Assembly: GCF_900111575.1 (NCBI RefSeq)
Contig: NZ_FOIF01000007.1
Span: 1 to 64,000, forward strand
DNA: 64,000 nt
Reading direction: 5' to 3'
From: Anaerobranca gottschalkii DSM 13577
Lineage (GTDB): Bacteria > Bacillota > Proteinivoracia > Proteinivoracales > Proteinivoracaceae
Shown: in pieces, positions 50,194 to 60,773 of the stretch
Layout: the number at the start of each line of letters is the position of its first letter
Position numbering within the stretch: the stretch's first letter is position 1
The notes under the pieces: model-generated
The model's database searches: none
What the model was told of the DNA's origin: nothing
What the model saw: the letters and a program-made list of their open reading frames with translations, nothing else
Program-made: the position numbers and the translations under genes

Positions 50194-51240
50194 TTAATTT
50201 TCCAGAAAATCTAGATCAATTTTTTTCTGTAATTTCTTGGCAAAGAAGTCAGGACATAATAATTCATCAATGGTGACTATTTCATACCCTTGTTCTTTTA
50301 TACCTTTTATAATCAGTTTTAACCCCTCTGGTGTTTGTTCAGTATTATGCATTAAAATTATAGCTCCATTATGTAATTTACTTAGTACCCTTTGAGCCAT
50401 TTTTTCCGGACCTGGTCTCATCCAATCTATTGTATCTAAACTCCACAAGACATTTATCATATTATCTTTAAAACTTTGTGTAAATATTTTTTCTTCTTTT
50501 TCACCATAAGGTGGACTAAAATATTTAGGTTTATACCCTGTAATATTAAAGATAATTGCATTAGTTTTTTGAATCTCTTCACTTATAGCTTCTGGGGTTA
50601 ATTTACTCATGTAAGGATCAGAGTAACCATGATTTCCAAACTGATGACCTTTTTGATAAATCTCTAATACTAAATCAGGATATTTTTCAGCCCATTTACC
50701 TACTAAAAAGAAATTACCTTTTACTTCGTTATCCTCTAATATATCTAACATTTCCCTTAGATAATTATTAAACTCATTACCCCATGATACATTAATTACT
50801 AACGCCACTTGTTTTTTTATGGGATGACCTTGATATATTGGTATATTGCCAAAATCAGAAATTGTTTTTTCTGGTTTAATTATATCTATTACTGGCACTA
50901 CTAATTGCCCTTTTTTAGCCTTAACAATTTTATTCTTTGTCTCTTCAATGTTTAAAACTGTACCATTTAAATGGGGTATCAAACTTTTTGTTTCTGGATC
51001 AATATAGGCATTTTGCGGTTCATTATAGAATTCATGGGCAATGGAATTTAAATATTTTTCCACATCATCCTTTTTTAATCCACCAAAATTAATAGTTCCC
51101 ATTGTAACATTTGATTTAACGGTGGTAATAGAATTATGGATTTGATAACTTACAAAAATAACTAAACTTATGCTAGTTATTAATAATAATAGTGAAGTTA
51201 ATAGTCTAGCTAAAGTAATTGATTTTATGTATACAGACAT
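50194..51240 (-). CDS. ylxY: YlxY-type polysaccharide deacetylase-fold protein
   Basis: A 348-aa NodB-fold protein with an N-terminal membrane helix (about 10-32) and a 100-aa extracytoplasmic region before the catalytic fold (about 145-340). The usual first metal motif TFDDG is replaced by INVSWGNE, and the second motif H-x3-H is changed to NHGYSDPY, so the standard metal triad is incomplete. The C-terminal SPPYGEKE and ILMHN motifs are kept. It may be inactive or use a modified chemistry. The start at 51240 has GGGGAGGTGGAC upstream. It follows pnp as in B. subtilis. Confidence 0.87.
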   Translation of the reverse strand: MSVYIKSITLARLLTSLLLLITSISLVIFVSYQIHNSITTVKSNVTMGTINFGGLKKDDVEKYLNSIAHEFYNEPQNAYIDPETKSLIPHLNGTVLNIEETKNKIVKAKKGQLVVPVIDIIKPEKTISDFGNIPIYQGHPIKKQVALVINVSWGNEFNNYLREMLDILEDNEVKGNFFLVGKWAEKYPDLVLEIYQKGHQFGNHGYSDPYMSKLTPEAISEEIQKTNAIIFNITGYKPKYFSPPYGEKEEKIFTQSFKDNMINVLWSLDTIDWMRPGPEKMAQRVLSKLHNGAIILMHNTEQTPEGLKLIIKGIKEQGYEIVTIDELLCPDFFAKKLQKKIDLDFLEN

Positions 51241-51326
51241 TTGTCCACCTCCCCATCTTTTTAGCAAGTACATTTTATCATCAATATATTATATTGTTCT
51301 TCGGGACAAATAGAATTTAATTTAGA

Positions 51327-51364
51327 CAAAAAAATAAAGCATCATATGCCGATGCTCTATTTTT
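51327..51364 (-). terminator. pnp terminator
   Basis: Core stem GCATC (51339-51343) with GATGC (51351-51355), extended by A/T pairs, and a T7 run on the minus strand. Confidence 0.78.
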
Positions 51365-53456
51365 GCTCTCCTTCTCGCTCTTTTAGAACTGCTTTTCTCG
51401 AGAGATTAACTCTACCCTTTTCATCAATTTCAGTACACTTAACTTCAACTATATCCCCAACTTTTACTACATCTTCAGCCTTTGCTACCCTATCGATATC
51501 TAACTGGGAAATATGGATTAACCCTTCTTTACCAGGAATTACTTCGGCAAAAGCACCGAACTTTTCAATTCTAGTAATTTTAGCAAAGTAATTTTCCCCT
51601 ACTACCACTTCTGCAGTGATATCTTTAATCATCTGTAATGCTTTTTCTCCTTGTTCCATATCTACAGTTGCAATAAAGATTTTTCCATCAGGCTCAATAT
51701 CAATTTTTACACCAGTTTGATCAATAATTTTGTTAATTATCTTACCACCTGGACCAATAACATCCCTAATTTTATCAGGATTTATTTGATAAGAGATAAT
51801 CTTAGGTGCATATGGCGAAAGTTGTTTTCTCGGCTCTGAAATTACTGCCAGCATTTTATCTAAAATATACAGATAACCCTGTTTACCTTTTTGGATAGCT
51901 TCTGCTAATATTTCTTTATTAATACCTTGAAGCTTTATATCCATCTGCAATGCTGTTATTCCATCTTTCGTTCCAGCCACTTTAAAGTCCATATCACCTA
52001 AAAAGTCTTCCATACCTTGGATATCAGTTAATATCTTATACTTACCTTCATGGTGAACTAGTCCCATGGCAACACCAGAGACAGGTTTTTTCAAAGGAAC
52101 TCCAGCATCCATAAGTGATAAAGTACTAGCACAAACACTTCCCATAGAAGTAGAACCATTTGATTCTAAAACTTCTGAAACAAGTCTTATGGTGTACGGA
52201 AATTCTTCTTCTGATGGAATTAAAGGTTCTAAAGCCCTTTCTGCTAAAGCACCATGTCCTATTTCCCTTCTACCAGGACCTCTCATAAAGCCAGGTTCAC
52301 CAACACTATATGGTGGAAAATTATAATGGTGGATATACCTTTTTGATTCTTCTAAACCAATACCGTCTAAAATTTGAACATCACCTAAAGGACCTAAAGT
52401 ACAAACACTTAAAACTTGAGTTTGACCCCTAGTAAATAAACCTGATCCATGGGTCCTTGGTAAAATACCTACCTCGCAAGAAATTGGCCTAATTTCATCT
52501 GGTTTTCTTCCATCAGGTCTACTATCGTTTTCGACAATATCTCTTCTTACTTCTTCTTTAACTATATTATAGAGAATTTCTGCTATATCCTTTGTCTGTT
52601 CAGGATACTCTTCGATAAGTTTTTCCATAACCTCTAATTTAACTTTAGCAATATTATCTTCCCGTTCCTGTTTATCAAAGGTTTTAATAGCCTGTTTTAG
52701 AGGTTCGGTAGCCATTTCCCTCACTATTTTATCTAATTCTTCATCTACTTTATATAATTGGACTTCCATTTTTTCTTTGCCCACTTGAGCGACAATTTCT
52801 TCTTGGAACTCTACTATTTTCTTTATTTCTTCATGGGCTAACATTAAAGCATCAATAATGACATCTTCACTAACTTCATTAGCTCCTGCTTCTACCATCA
52901 TAATTGCATCTTTTGTACCTGCTACAACTAAATGTAAATCACTTTTTTCCCTTTGCTCCAAAGAAGGATTAACAATTAATTGATCTCCAACTTTCCCTAC
53001 TAAAACTGCACCTACAGGACCATTAAAGGGAATATCAGATATACATAATGCTAATGATGCTCCATTGATAGCAGCTATTTCCGGCAAGTTTTCTTGGTCT
53101 ACTGACATTACTGTACAAACCACATGGACAGCATTTCTAAAACCCTCTGGAAATAATGGTCTTATTGGGCGATCAACTAAACGGGCAGCTAAAATTGCTT
53201 TTTCAGAAGGTCTACCTTCTCTTTTTATGAAGCCACCAGGTATTTTACCTACTGCATACAACCTTTCTTCATAATCAACAGTAAGTGGGAAAAAATCTAC
53301 TCCTTCTTTGGCTTCTTTAGCTGCAGTGGCATTTACTAAAATTGTTGTTTCTCCATAGAAAATCATGGCAGAACCACCAGCTTGTTTTGAGAACTTACCT
53401 ATATCAACAGTAAAATCTTTTCCTACAAAATTATAAGTAAATCTTTTATGTTCCAA
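51357..53456 (-). CDS. pnp: Polynucleotide phosphorylase
   Basis: A 699-aa 3'-5' phosphorolytic RNase. Two RNase-PH-like domains are joined by a helical domain, with the catalytic region in the second core ([21 protein letters not shown]). KH ([12 protein letters not shown]) and S1 ([19 protein letters not shown]) domains follow. It turns over mRNA with RNase Y, encoded at 20-22 kb, and RNase J. The start is TTG, after GGAGGAAACAAAT. It follows rpsO, from which it is separated by a strong terminator. Confidence 0.97.
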   Translation of the reverse strand: MEHKRFTYNFVGKDFTVDIGKFSKQAGGSAMIFYGETTILVNATAAKEAKEGVDFFPLTVDYEERLYAVGKIPGGFIKREGRPSEKAILAARLVDRPIRPLFPEGFRNAVHVVCTVMSVDQENLPEIAAINGASLALCISDIPFNGPVGAVLVGKVGDQLIVNPSLEQREKSDLHLVVAGTKDAIMMVEAGANEVSEDVIIDALMLAHEEIKKIVEFQEEIVAQVGKEKMEVQLYKVDEELDKIVREMATEPLKQAIKTFDKQEREDNIAKVKLEVMEKLIEEYPEQTKDIAEILYNIVKEEVRRDIVENDSRPDGRKPDEIRPISCEVGILPRTHGSGLFTRGQTQVLSVCTLGPLGDVQILDGIGLEESKRYIHHYNFPPYSVGEPGFMRGPGRREIGHGALAERALEPLIPSEEEFPYTIRLVSEVLESNGSTSMGSVCASTLSLMDAGVPLKKPVSGVAMGLVHHEGKYKILTDIQGMEDFLGDMDFKVAGTKDGITALQMDIKLQGINKEILAEAIQKGKQGYLYILDKMLAVISEPRKQLSPYAPKIISYQINPDKIRDVIGPGGKIINKIIDQTGVKIDIEPDGKIFIATVDMEQGEKALQMIKDITAEVVVGENYFAKITRIEKFGAFAEVIPGKEGLIHISQLDIDRVAKAEDVVKVGDIVEVKCTEIDEKGRVNLSRKAVLKEREGEQK

Positions 53457-53510
53457 ATTTGTTTCCTCCTTTCAAATATATTTTTTCGTTTAATTTAATA
53501 AATATGTAAT

Positions 53511-53542
53511 TAAAAATAAAGCGGGTTAACCCGCTTTATTTA
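53511..53542 (-). terminator. rpsO terminator
   Basis: A near-perfect palindrome, AAATAAAGCGGGTT and its complement (53515-53542), with T-rich sequence beyond on the minus strand. It includes the rpsO stop codon. Confidence 0.88.
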
Positions 53543-53800
53543 TCTTCTTAAGTTTAGTTCATCGATAAGAGTTCTGTAACGGTCAATATCTTTATTTTTT
53601 AAGTAATTTAAAAGTTTACGACGTTGACCAACCATTTTTAAAAGACCACGTCTAGAGTGGTGATCTTTTTTGTGTACTTTGAAATGTTCATTTAGATGAT
53701 TGATTCTCTCTGTTAAAATAGCAATTTGAACTTCAGGAGAACCAGTATCTCCTTCATGTTTTTTGAACTTTTCAATAATTGATTGCTTATTGATAGACAT
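53540..53800 (-). CDS. rpsO: Ribosomal protein S15
   Basis: An 86-aa S15, the primary binding protein for the 16S rRNA central domain. It carries the family segments [32 protein letters not shown] and RRKLLNYLK. Of two adjacent ATG codons, the second (53800) is chosen because it lies 7 nt from AGGAGG. It has its own promoter and a leader of about 70 nt that may carry an S15 autoregulatory fold. Confidence 0.97.
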   Translation of the reverse strand: MSINKQSIIEKFKKHEGDTGSPEVQIAILTERINHLNEHFKVHKKDHHSRRGLLKMVGQRRKLLNYLKNKDIDRYRTLIDELNLRR

Positions 53801-53813
53801 CATTTCACCTCCT

Positions 53814-53875
53814 AAATTTTACTCCTCAAGCCATGAAGATCGTCGGTGAATCGATAAACATAGCATGAGGTCACC
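53814..53875 (-). promoter_or_regulatory. rpsO leader, possible S15-binding autoregulatory RNA
   Basis: In the transcript GGTGACCTCATGC near the 5' end can pair with downstream TTCACC and GGCTTGAGG, giving a branched fold just before the ribosome-binding site. Position and size fit S15 leaders known in Firmicutes, but I cannot confirm the exact motif by eye. Confidence 0.4.
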
Positions 53876-53881
53876 ATAAAG

Positions 53882-53910
53882 ATATTACCATATTAACAGT
53901 TAAATGTAAA
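53882..53910 (-). promoter_or_regulatory. rpsO promoter (sigma-A)
   Basis: On the minus strand TTTACA (53905-53910), a 17-bp spacer, TAATAT (53882-53887), directly after the ribF stop. Confidence 0.7.
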
Positions 53911-53913
53911 GTT

Positions 53914-54828
53914 TTATATTGTAATAATTTGTCTTTTAGCTTCTAAAATGTCTTTTTTCACTTGTTTTGTCAGGCTTTCTATATTAGCAAATTTTTTTTC
54001 AGGGCGAATAAATTTTATTAACTCAATGGTTATTTTTTGACCGTAAATATTTTGATTAAAATCAAATAAATGTACCTCTACATTAAACTTATTTTTCCCT
54101 AAAGTAGGTTTTAAGCCTAAATTTGCTACCCCAAATGTTTTGATGTCACCGATATACCCTTTAACTAAATAGACTCCTCTAGCTGGTTTTACAACATTAA
54201 CAGGAAAGTTAATATTAGCAGTTGGAAAACCTAGTTTATTACCTATACCCATACCAGTAGTAACATGCCCAGAAATTTTAGGGTATTTACCAGCTAATTT
54301 TTTATACAACTGTACATCCCCTAAAAGTAGACAATTACGTAAAACAGTAGAATGTACTACTATATTTTCAACGGTAATAGGCTCAATTACTTCTGTTTCA
54401 AATTCATTATACTTTTGAAGTAATTGAATATTCCCTTGACCTTTATTGCCAAAGGTAAAATCATAGCCAATAATTACTTTAGAAGATTTTAGTTTGTTAA
54501 TAAGTACCTCTTTAACAAAATCATCAGGGTTAGATTCAGCAAATTGTTTAGTAAAAGGTTGTATAATTAAATAATCAATTCCCGTTTCTTTAAAATATTC
54601 CACCTTTTGTTCTAAGGTATTAATGATTTTAAAATCCCTATTAAATAAGCTTTGGGGATGGGGATAAAATGTTAAAACCACTGATCTTTTATTTTCTTTT
54701 TTACTTTCATTTATTACTTTATCAATAATAAATCTATGACCAACATGTAATCCATCAAAATTTCCGATAGTTACTATAGAACTTTGCAAATTATCAGGTA
54801 AATTATTAAAACCAAAAATTAGTTTCAT
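53914..54828 (-). CDS. ribF: RibF, bifunctional riboflavin kinase / FAD synthetase
   Basis: A 304-aa two-domain enzyme making FMN and FAD. The N-terminal nucleotidyltransferase has GNFDGLHVGHRFI (about 21-33) and GYDFTFGNKGQGN; the C-terminal kinase has GKLGFPTANI and the PARGVYLV region. The ATG at 54828 is chosen because GGAG lies 6 nt upstream; the earlier in-frame ATG abuts that site. It is 10 bp after truB. Confidence 0.95.
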   Translation of the reverse strand: MKLIFGFNNLPDNLQSSIVTIGNFDGLHVGHRFIIDKVINESKKENKRSVVLTFYPHPQSLFNRDFKIINTLEQKVEYFKETGIDYLIIQPFTKQFAESNPDDFVKEVLINKLKSSKVIIGYDFTFGNKGQGNIQLLQKYNEFETEVIEPITVENIVVHSTVLRNCLLLGDVQLYKKLAGKYPKISGHVTTGMGIGNKLGFPTANINFPVNVVKPARGVYLVKGYIGDIKTFGVANLGLKPTLGKNKFNVEVHLFDFNQNIYGQKITIELIKFIRPEKKFANIESLTKQVKKDILEAKRQIITI

Positions 54829-54838
54829 AATCATCTCC

Positions 54839-55708
54839 TTAATTAAAAACTTTATGGGGTTTTAACATTCCATTTACATTTTTACAAATAGCTATAAAAT
54901 TGTTAGCTTCATCATATACCCTAACTTCTGATGAATAGAGATTTTCAGTTTTAATACATAACCCATTAGCTATTTTTGTTGCTATATATTTAGGAACAAC
55001 TACCTTATCAAGGTGAGTCAAAACTAAGTCCATAGGCTGTAGATGATTAAGATAGTTTTCTTCAGTTATTTGATGGAGAAAAAGGGCATTTGTTAAATTA
55101 AAAGGACCTACAGCGGTTCTTATAAGATAGGACATTAAAGCCCCTGTTCCCAGCTTTTCTCCAATATCTTGACACAAAGTTCTAATATAGGTACCTTTAG
55201 AGCAATGGATATCAATATACCCTTTATTTGAAGTTAAAGGAAAACCTTCTACTAATTTTAATGAATAAATTGTAACTTCTCGACTAGGAATTTCAACTTC
55301 CAATCCTTCTCTATAGTACTCATATAGTTTTTTCCCTTTAACTTTAATTGCCGATGCTTTAGGAGGTACTTGAGTTATAGTACCTGTCAATTCTTTAAGC
55401 ACACTTTTAAGTTCCTCTTCATCAATTTTAGGATTTTGCTCCAATACCCGTATTTCACCATCTAAATCTCCAGTATCTGATACTAAACCAAAGGTAATTT
55501 CAGCACGATAACTCTTAGTTAAATCTGTAACATATTCACTAACTCTAGTAGCTTTACCAATAGAAATTGGCAAAATCCCTGTAGCCATAGGATCTAAAGT
55601 ACCAGTATGCCCTACCTTTTTTAACTTTAATTTTTTTCTTATATAAGCAACTACCTGATGAGATGTCATATTTGCTGGTTTTAAAACATTTAGTATTCCA
55701 TTTGCCAT
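54839..55708 (-). CDS. truB: TruB, tRNA pseudouridine-55 synthase
   Basis: A 289-aa enzyme forming pseudouridine 55 in the T arm. The catalytic Asp is in GHTGTLDPMATGILP (about 34-48); TYIRTLCQDIGEKLG is a further family motif. The start at 55708 is preceded by GAAGGTGG at 8 nt; an upstream in-frame ATG overlaps that site. It lies between nrnA and ribF. Confidence 0.96.
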   Translation of the reverse strand: MANGILNVLKPANMTSHQVVAYIRKKLKLKKVGHTGTLDPMATGILPISIGKATRVSEYVTDLTKSYRAEITFGLVSDTGDLDGEIRVLEQNPKIDEEELKSVLKELTGTITQVPPKASAIKVKGKKLYEYYREGLEVEIPSREVTIYSLKLVEGFPLTSNKGYIDIHCSKGTYIRTLCQDIGEKLGTGALMSYLIRTAVGPFNLTNALFLHQITEENYLNHLQPMDLVLTHLDKVVVPKYIATKIANGLCIKTENLYSSEVRVYDEANNFIAICKNVNGMLKPHKVFN

Positions 55709-55741
55709 ATAATAATCCACCTTCATTTTAATACTAAACCC

Positions 55742-56698
55742 TTATAGATTTTTAGAGATTTTATTGATTAATTTGGGGATAATTTTTTCTGGATGTTCTA
55801 AAGTACTAAAACCAGCAGCTTTTTTGTGCCCTCCACCACCGTATTCCCTACACAACTGACCAACATCAAACTTTGACGCTGATCTAAAACTAAACTTGAA
55901 TTGACCTTTTTCTTCTTTTACTAAGATAGCAACAGCAGTACCTTCAATATTTCTTAGATAGTCTATCAAACCATCAATTTCGCTGTAGTCCTTTAGTTCA
56001 AAACGTTGCAAATCTCTTTCACTGATGTAAAGATAAGAAATTGTTCCATCATTAAACTGTTTGATATTTTGGAATGCAAAGCTGAGGAATTTTAAGTATT
56101 CATAACTCTTTTTCTCTAAGTTAATTTTAAAGTCAACAGGTGAAGTGCCACACCTTAATAATTCACTGACTATTTCATGGGTTAATGGAGAAGTGTTATC
56201 ATAACCAAAGGCCCCTGAATCAGTATATATTCCTAAATAAAGGGGATCGGCAATTTCTTTGGGAATTTCTTCTAATAATTCTTTAACTATAAAGTAAACT
56301 AATTCTGCTGTAGCTATTTTTTCACTATCGCAAAAATTATAATCACCGAAATTAGTATTAAAAGGATGGTGATCTATATTTATTATTTTGGAAAAGCTTT
56401 TATATTGAATTTCCTGAACAATTAATCGTTTTTCATCACTACAATCTAATACTATTAATATATCATTAAAATCTGTAGGAATATCGATAATTATTTCTTC
56501 AATAGATTGTATAAAATTAAAAAGGGTAGGTATTGGGTCAGAACTATACATCCTGACCCTTTTTCCTAAGAGTTTTAAGGTTAAACCTAATGCCAAAATT
56601 GAACCTACGCTATCTCCATCGGGACCATTATGGGCTACTAAGCTAAATCCATCATTTTCTTTTAAAAATTCTGCTATTTCTTTAGCTTTATTATTCAT
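55742..56698 (-). CDS. nrnA: NrnA, DHH-family nanoRNase / pAp phosphatase
   Basis: A 318-aa DHH/DHHA1 phosphoesterase that degrades very short RNAs and pAp. Metal motifs: AHNGPDGDSVGS (22-33), IVLDCSD, NIDHHPFNTNFG with the DHH triad, and the C-terminal GGGGHKKAAGF. The start overlaps the rbfA stop by 8 bp. In B. subtilis nrnA (ytqI) is elsewhere; many Clostridia keep it here between rbfA and truB. Confidence 0.94.
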   Translation of the reverse strand: MNNKAKEIAEFLKENDGFSLVAHNGPDGDSVGSILALGLTLKLLGKRVRMYSSDPIPTLFNFIQSIEEIIIDIPTDFNDILIVLDCSDEKRLIVQEIQYKSFSKIINIDHHPFNTNFGDYNFCDSEKIATAELVYFIVKELLEEIPKEIADPLYLGIYTDSGAFGYDNTSPLTHEIVSELLRCGTSPVDFKINLEKKSYEYLKFLSFAFQNIKQFNDGTISYLYISERDLQRFELKDYSEIDGLIDYLRNIEGTAVAILVKEEKGQFKFSFRSASKFDVGQLCREYGGGGHKKAAGFSTLEHPEKIIPKLINKISKNL

Positions 56699-57041
56699 TT
56701 TCCTCTTTTTTTAAATCTTTTAGTATTTGGGCGATCTTCGCTCCATGTTCAAATGATTCATCAAATTTAAAATGTAATTCAGGGGTATATCTGATGGTTA
56801 GCCTTTTACCCAACTCTGTTCTAATAAATCCTTTTGCCCGTTCTAGTCCTTCAAATCCTTCTTTACGAGTCTTTTCATCTCCCCAAAAACTTAAATAGAT
56901 TGTACAGTGTTTTAAGTCTTTAGTAAGTTCAACAGAAGTAATCGTTAGAAAACCTATCCGGGGATCTTTTATATTTTTCCTGATAATGTCGTTGATTTCG
57001 TATTTAATATTTTCTGCTAATCTTACAGTTCTTTGTGACAT
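56691..57041 (-). CDS. rbfA: RbfA, 30S ribosome-binding factor A
   Basis: A 116-aa KH-like ribosome maturation factor. Typical segments are RLAENIKYEINDIIRKNIKDPRIGF, with the signature DPRIG, and the C-terminal LHFKFDESFEHGAKI. The start at 57041 is supported by GGGGTGATAATT. It follows infB by only 12 bp; the DUF503 gene ylxP, present between infB and rbfA in B. subtilis, is absent. Confidence 0.95.
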   Translation of the reverse strand: MSQRTVRLAENIKYEINDIIRKNIKDPRIGFLTITSVELTKDLKHCTIYLSFWGDEKTRKEGFEGLERAKGFIRTELGKRLTIRYTPELHFKFDESFEHGAKIAQILKDLKKEENE

Positions 57042-57053
57042 AATTATCACCCC

Positions 57054-59132
57054 TTATTCCCTGTCCATTTCTTTCATAGTGAAACATTCTATGATGTCTC
57101 CTTCTTTAACATCATTAAATTTTTCTAATACAATACCACATTCAAATCCCTGTTGAACTTCTTTAACATCATCTTTAAATCTCTTTAAAGTGCTAAAGCT
57201 TCCCTCATAAATTACAACACCATCACGGATTAATCTAGCCTTTGCATTTCTATTGATAACACCATTGGTAACGTAACATCCTGCAATATTACCTATTTTA
57301 GATGCTCTAAAAATTTGCCTTATTTCAGCTGAACCTAACACCACTTCTTCTAATTTAGGTGTTAGCATACCTTTAATAGCTGCTTCAACATCTTCAATAG
57401 CATTATAGATAATTCTATATAACCTAATATCAACCTTTAGCTCATCATTTAATTTTTTGGCATTTTGGTCAGGTCTCACATTAAATCCAATAATTATTGC
57501 CCCCGATGCCGAAGCTAAGGTTACATCATTTTCGTTTATTGCACCTACTGCACTATGGATTACTTTTACTCTAACTTCTTCATTAGATAACCGTTCAAGA
57601 GAATGTTTTAAAGCTTCTACAGAACCTTGTACATCTGCTTTTAAAATAATATTTAATTCCTTTAACTCACCTTCTTTAATTGACTGGAATAACTCATCAA
57701 GGGTAACAGGAGTATTCTTTTTAAGGGCTTCTTCTTTGCTTTTTTGTAGGTTCTTTTCAGCAATAGTTCTAGCTAATTTATCATCTTTTACTACTCTAAA
57801 TATTTCTCCCGCTACAGGTACCTCTGATAAACCTAATATCTCTACAGGAGTTGATGGACCAGCCTTTTTAATCTGTTTACCTTGATCATTAATCATCGCC
57901 CTTACTTTACCGTAAGCTGTACCACAAACCACAGAATCGCCAATTTTTAATGTTCCCCTTTGTACTAAAACAGTTGCCACAGGCCCCCTACCCTTATCTA
58001 GCTTTGATTCGATAACTGTTCCGCTAGCTAGGGCATCAGGATTAGCCTTTAATTCTTGAACTTCAGCTACTAATAAAATTATTTCAAGGAGGTTATCGAT
58101 ACCTTCACCTTTTAAAGCAGAGATTGGAACAAAGATGGTATCTCCACCCCATTCTTCTGGTACTAGACCATAATTAACTAACTCTTGTTTAACTCTATCG
58201 GGATTAGCAGTTGGTTTGTCCATTTTATTAATAGCAACTACTATTGGTACATTTGCTGCTTTAGCATGATTTAAAGCTTCTACCGTTTGGGGCATAACTC
58301 CGTCATCGGCAGCTACTACTAGAATAGCTATATCTGTTACCTTTGCACCCCTTGCCCTCATGGCAGTGAAAGCAGCGTGACCGGGTGTATCTATAAAAGT
58401 AATTTTTTTGCCATTAACATTTACTTGATAGGCCCCAATATGCTGGGTTATTCCGCCAGCTTCTCCCTTTGTTACATTGGTATGGCGTATTGTATCTAAA
58501 AGGGTTGTTTTACCATGGTCAACGTGTCCTAATACAGTTACAACGGGATGTCTTTCTTTTAAATCCTTTGGATCATCTTGTTCTATAAATTGGAATTCAT
58601 CTTCCTCTTCTTCTTTTTCTAGTGCAATTTCATAGCCAAATTCAAGGGCAATCAATTCAGCTGTTTCCAATTCAATTGTCTGATTTACACCAGCCATTAT
58701 TCCAAGTCCCATTAATTTTTTTATTATATTGGCAGGACTTTCCCCTAATTTTTTTGCTAATTCGCCAACTGAAATCTGTTCTTCTGTCAATTTGATTATT
58801 TTACTCATAGAATCATCCTTTTCTACTCTAGCTTCTTTTTCTGCTAAATTTTTATTTTTCTTCTTTTTATCTTTCTTAGATTTTTTATTTTTCTTTTTAG
58901 AATTTCCTTCAATATCTTCACTAATATCTATGATATCATTATTAACTTCAATAATTTCCTCTATTGGTTGCTCTTTAGGATTGAAGTAATTATATATCTT
59001 TTCAAAATCATCATCATTAATGGAACTCATATGGTTTTTTACTGAAATATTTAATTCTTCCATTTTTTTGATGAGTTCTTTACTTGTGATATTTAAATCC
59101 TTAGCTAATTCATAAACTCTAAATTTACTCAT
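57054..59132 (-). CDS. infB: Translation initiation factor IF-2
   Basis: A 692-aa IF-2. The N terminus has two IF2_N domains ([21 protein letters not shown] at the start; [24 protein letters not shown] near 120-145) separated by a Lys-rich linker. The GTPase domain has [11 protein letters not shown] (near 203), DTPGHAAF, and NKMDK. The C-terminal domains bind fMet-tRNA. The N-terminal linker is short compared with enteric IF-2. Confidence 0.97.
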   Translation of the reverse strand: MSKFRVYELAKDLNITSKELIKKMEELNISVKNHMSSINDDDFEKIYNYFNPKEQPIEEIIEVNNDIIDISEDIEGNSKKKNKKSKKDKKKKNKNLAEKEARVEKDDSMSKIIKLTEEQISVGELAKKLGESPANIIKKLMGLGIMAGVNQTIELETAELIALEFGYEIALEKEEEEDEFQFIEQDDPKDLKERHPVVTVLGHVDHGKTTLLDTIRHTNVTKGEAGGITQHIGAYQVNVNGKKITFIDTPGHAAFTAMRARGAKVTDIAILVVAADDGVMPQTVEALNHAKAANVPIVVAINKMDKPTANPDRVKQELVNYGLVPEEWGGDTIFVPISALKGEGIDNLLEIILLVAEVQELKANPDALASGTVIESKLDKGRGPVATVLVQRGTLKIGDSVVCGTAYGKVRAMINDQGKQIKKAGPSTPVEILGLSEVPVAGEIFRVVKDDKLARTIAEKNLQKSKEEALKKNTPVTLDELFQSIKEGELKELNIILKADVQGSVEALKHSLERLSNEEVRVKVIHSAVGAINENDVTLASASGAIIIGFNVRPDQNAKKLNDELKVDIRLYRIIYNAIEDVEAAIKGMLTPKLEEVVLGSAEIRQIFRASKIGNIAGCYVTNGVINRNAKARLIRDGVVIYEGSFSTLKRFKDDVKEVQQGFECGIVLEKFNDVKEGDIIECFTMKEMDRE

Positions 59133-59152
59133 AGTTTATACCCCCATTTTAC

Positions 59153-59476
59153 CTATAATATTTCACCTTCCCACTTTTTTAAGATAGTTGTTGCAAAGTT
59201 CTGGTCATTAATAGAAATTACAGCCCTTAATTCTTTGCCAATATAATGTCCCAATGTCGCTTTTTCTGCAAATTTAATCATGGGAATCCTTTTATACTTA
59301 CATTTATTTATAATTTTTTCGATACTGTTATCACTTATATCATTAGCGATAATTACTAATTTTGCATTGTTTTTTTCTATAGCTTTTAAAACGGCTACTG
59401 TACCTGAACTTAATTTTCTCGCCCTTTGTGCTAAACCCAATAAACTAGCTATGTAATTGTTGTTCGAGCCGTTCAT
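59153..59476 (-). CDS. ylxQ: L7Ae-family ribosomal protein (YlxQ type)
   Basis: A 107-aa L7Ae/L30e-fold protein: SLLGLAQRARKLSSGT near the N terminus and KLVIIANDISDNS. B. subtilis YlxQ binds kink-turn RNA. The frame starts with an ATG that lies 32 bp inside the end of rnpM and lacks an obvious ribosome-binding site, so it likely depends on translational coupling. It is in the standard nusA-rnpM-ylxQ-infB cluster. Confidence 0.9.
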   Translation of the reverse strand: MNGSNNNYIASLLGLAQRARKLSSGTVAVLKAIEKNNAKLVIIANDISDNSIEKIINKCKYKRIPMIKFAEKATLGHYIGKELRAVISINDQNFATTILKKWEGEIL

Positions 59477-59708
59477 AAATTTCTGCAGGTACAGCTGCCT
59501 TTAATGATTTTTCTAAACGTTTAGATTTAAAAGCTATTTTAAAACATTCTACCTTAGGACAAATATAAGCTCCCCTTCCAGCTAGTTTCCCAGTTGGGTC
59601 AATAGTAATGTCTCCTTCTTTTGTCCTAACAACCCTAATCATTTCTTTTTTGAGCTTCATCTCTTGACAACCTACACACATTCTCTCTGGTTTCTTTTTT
59701 ACTTTCAT
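59445..59708 (-). CDS. rnpM: RnpM (YlxR), RNase P modulator
   Basis: An 87-aa YlxR-fold RNA-binding protein: ERMCVGCQEMKLKKEMIRVVR with the CxGC motif, and GRGAYICPKVECFKIA. Its B. subtilis relative modulates RNase P activity. It lies 8 bp after nusA and overlaps ylxQ by 32 bp. Confidence 0.92.
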   Translation of the reverse strand: MKVKKKPERMCVGCQEMKLKKEMIRVVRTKEGDITIDPTGKLAGRGAYICPKVECFKIAFKSKRLEKSLKAAVPAEIYERLEQQLHS

Positions 59709-59716
59709 TGAACCAC

Positions 59717-60760
59717 CTACTCATTCTTAGATTGGGTTTCACTTTTAATATCTATCTTCCAGCCCGTTAATTTTGCAGCGAGACGTGCATTTTGTCCTTC
59801 TTTACCTATAGCCAGGGATAATTGATTATCTGGTACTATAACTTTAGCAATTTTTTCATCTAAATTTACATCTACAGAAATAACTTTTGCAGGGCTTAAA
59901 GCTTGAGATATAAATTCTTTTGGGTCTTCACTCCAATTTACTATATCTATTTTTTCACCCCTTAATTCATTTACAATAGCTTGCACCCTCATTCCTTTTG
60001 GTCCAACACATGCACCTATTGGATCAACTTCAGGATCCTTTGAATAGACTGCAATTTTTGAACGATAACCAGCTTCCCTGGAAACTGATTTTATTTGGAC
60101 AATACCATCAAATATTTCTGGTACTTCCAACTCAAATAAACGTTTTATCATACCTGGATGACTCCGTGAAACAAAGATTTGAGGTCCTTTAGAGGTATTT
60201 TTTACTTCTAATACATAAGTTTTTAACCTATCCCCTTGTTTATATTCTTCATTAGGGGTTTGTTCTGTAGGTGGCAAAATAGCCTCAGTTTTACCTAAAT
60301 CTATATAAATATTTTTATTTTCCATCCTCTGTACTATCCCAGAAATTATATCATGTTCACGATTTATAAACTCTTTATAGACAACATTTCGTTCCGCTTC
60401 CCTAAGTCTTTGAACTACTACACCTTTTGCAGTTTGTGCTGCTATTCTCCCGAACTTTTTAGGTGTAACTTCTACTGTTACTTTATCACCCACTGTAATT
60501 GCCGGGTTAATCTTTAAAGCATCATCTAGAGAAATTTCAAGTCGGGGATCTTGTACATTAGTTACCACTTTTTTTACTGCAAATAACTTAACTATTCCTT
60601 TTTCCTTATCTATTTCTACATGTACATTTTCCGCTGTGGCATTATCTTTTTTATAACCAGCGATTAAAGCTGCTTCTAAAGCTTCATACATTATATCTTC
60701 ATCAACACCTTTTGATTTCACTATTTCCCTCAAAGCTTCTAAAAACTCTACACTGTCCAT
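59717..60760 (-). CDS. nusA: NusA, transcription elongation/termination factor
   Basis: A 347-aa NusA: N-terminal RNA-polymerase-binding domain (about 1-125), S1 (about 135-200), then KH1 and KH2 ([50 protein letters not shown]). It lacks the C-terminal acidic repeats of enteric NusA, as usual in Firmicutes. NusA strengthens pausing and intrinsic termination, which matters for the attenuator-like leaders noted here. It is 13 bp after rimP. Confidence 0.97.
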   Translation of the reverse strand: MDSVEFLEALREIVKSKGVDEDIMYEALEAALIAGYKKDNATAENVHVEIDKEKGIVKLFAVKKVVTNVQDPRLEISLDDALKINPAITVGDKVTVEVTPKKFGRIAAQTAKGVVVQRLREAERNVVYKEFINREHDIISGIVQRMENKNIYIDLGKTEAILPPTEQTPNEEYKQGDRLKTYVLEVKNTSKGPQIFVSRSHPGMIKRLFELEVPEIFDGIVQIKSVSREAGYRSKIAVYSKDPEVDPIGACVGPKGMRVQAIVNELRGEKIDIVNWSEDPKEFISQALSPAKVISVDVNLDEKIAKVIVPDNQLSLAIGKEGQNARLAAKLTGWKIDIKSETQSKNE

Positions 60761-60773
60761 TAGGACACCTCCC

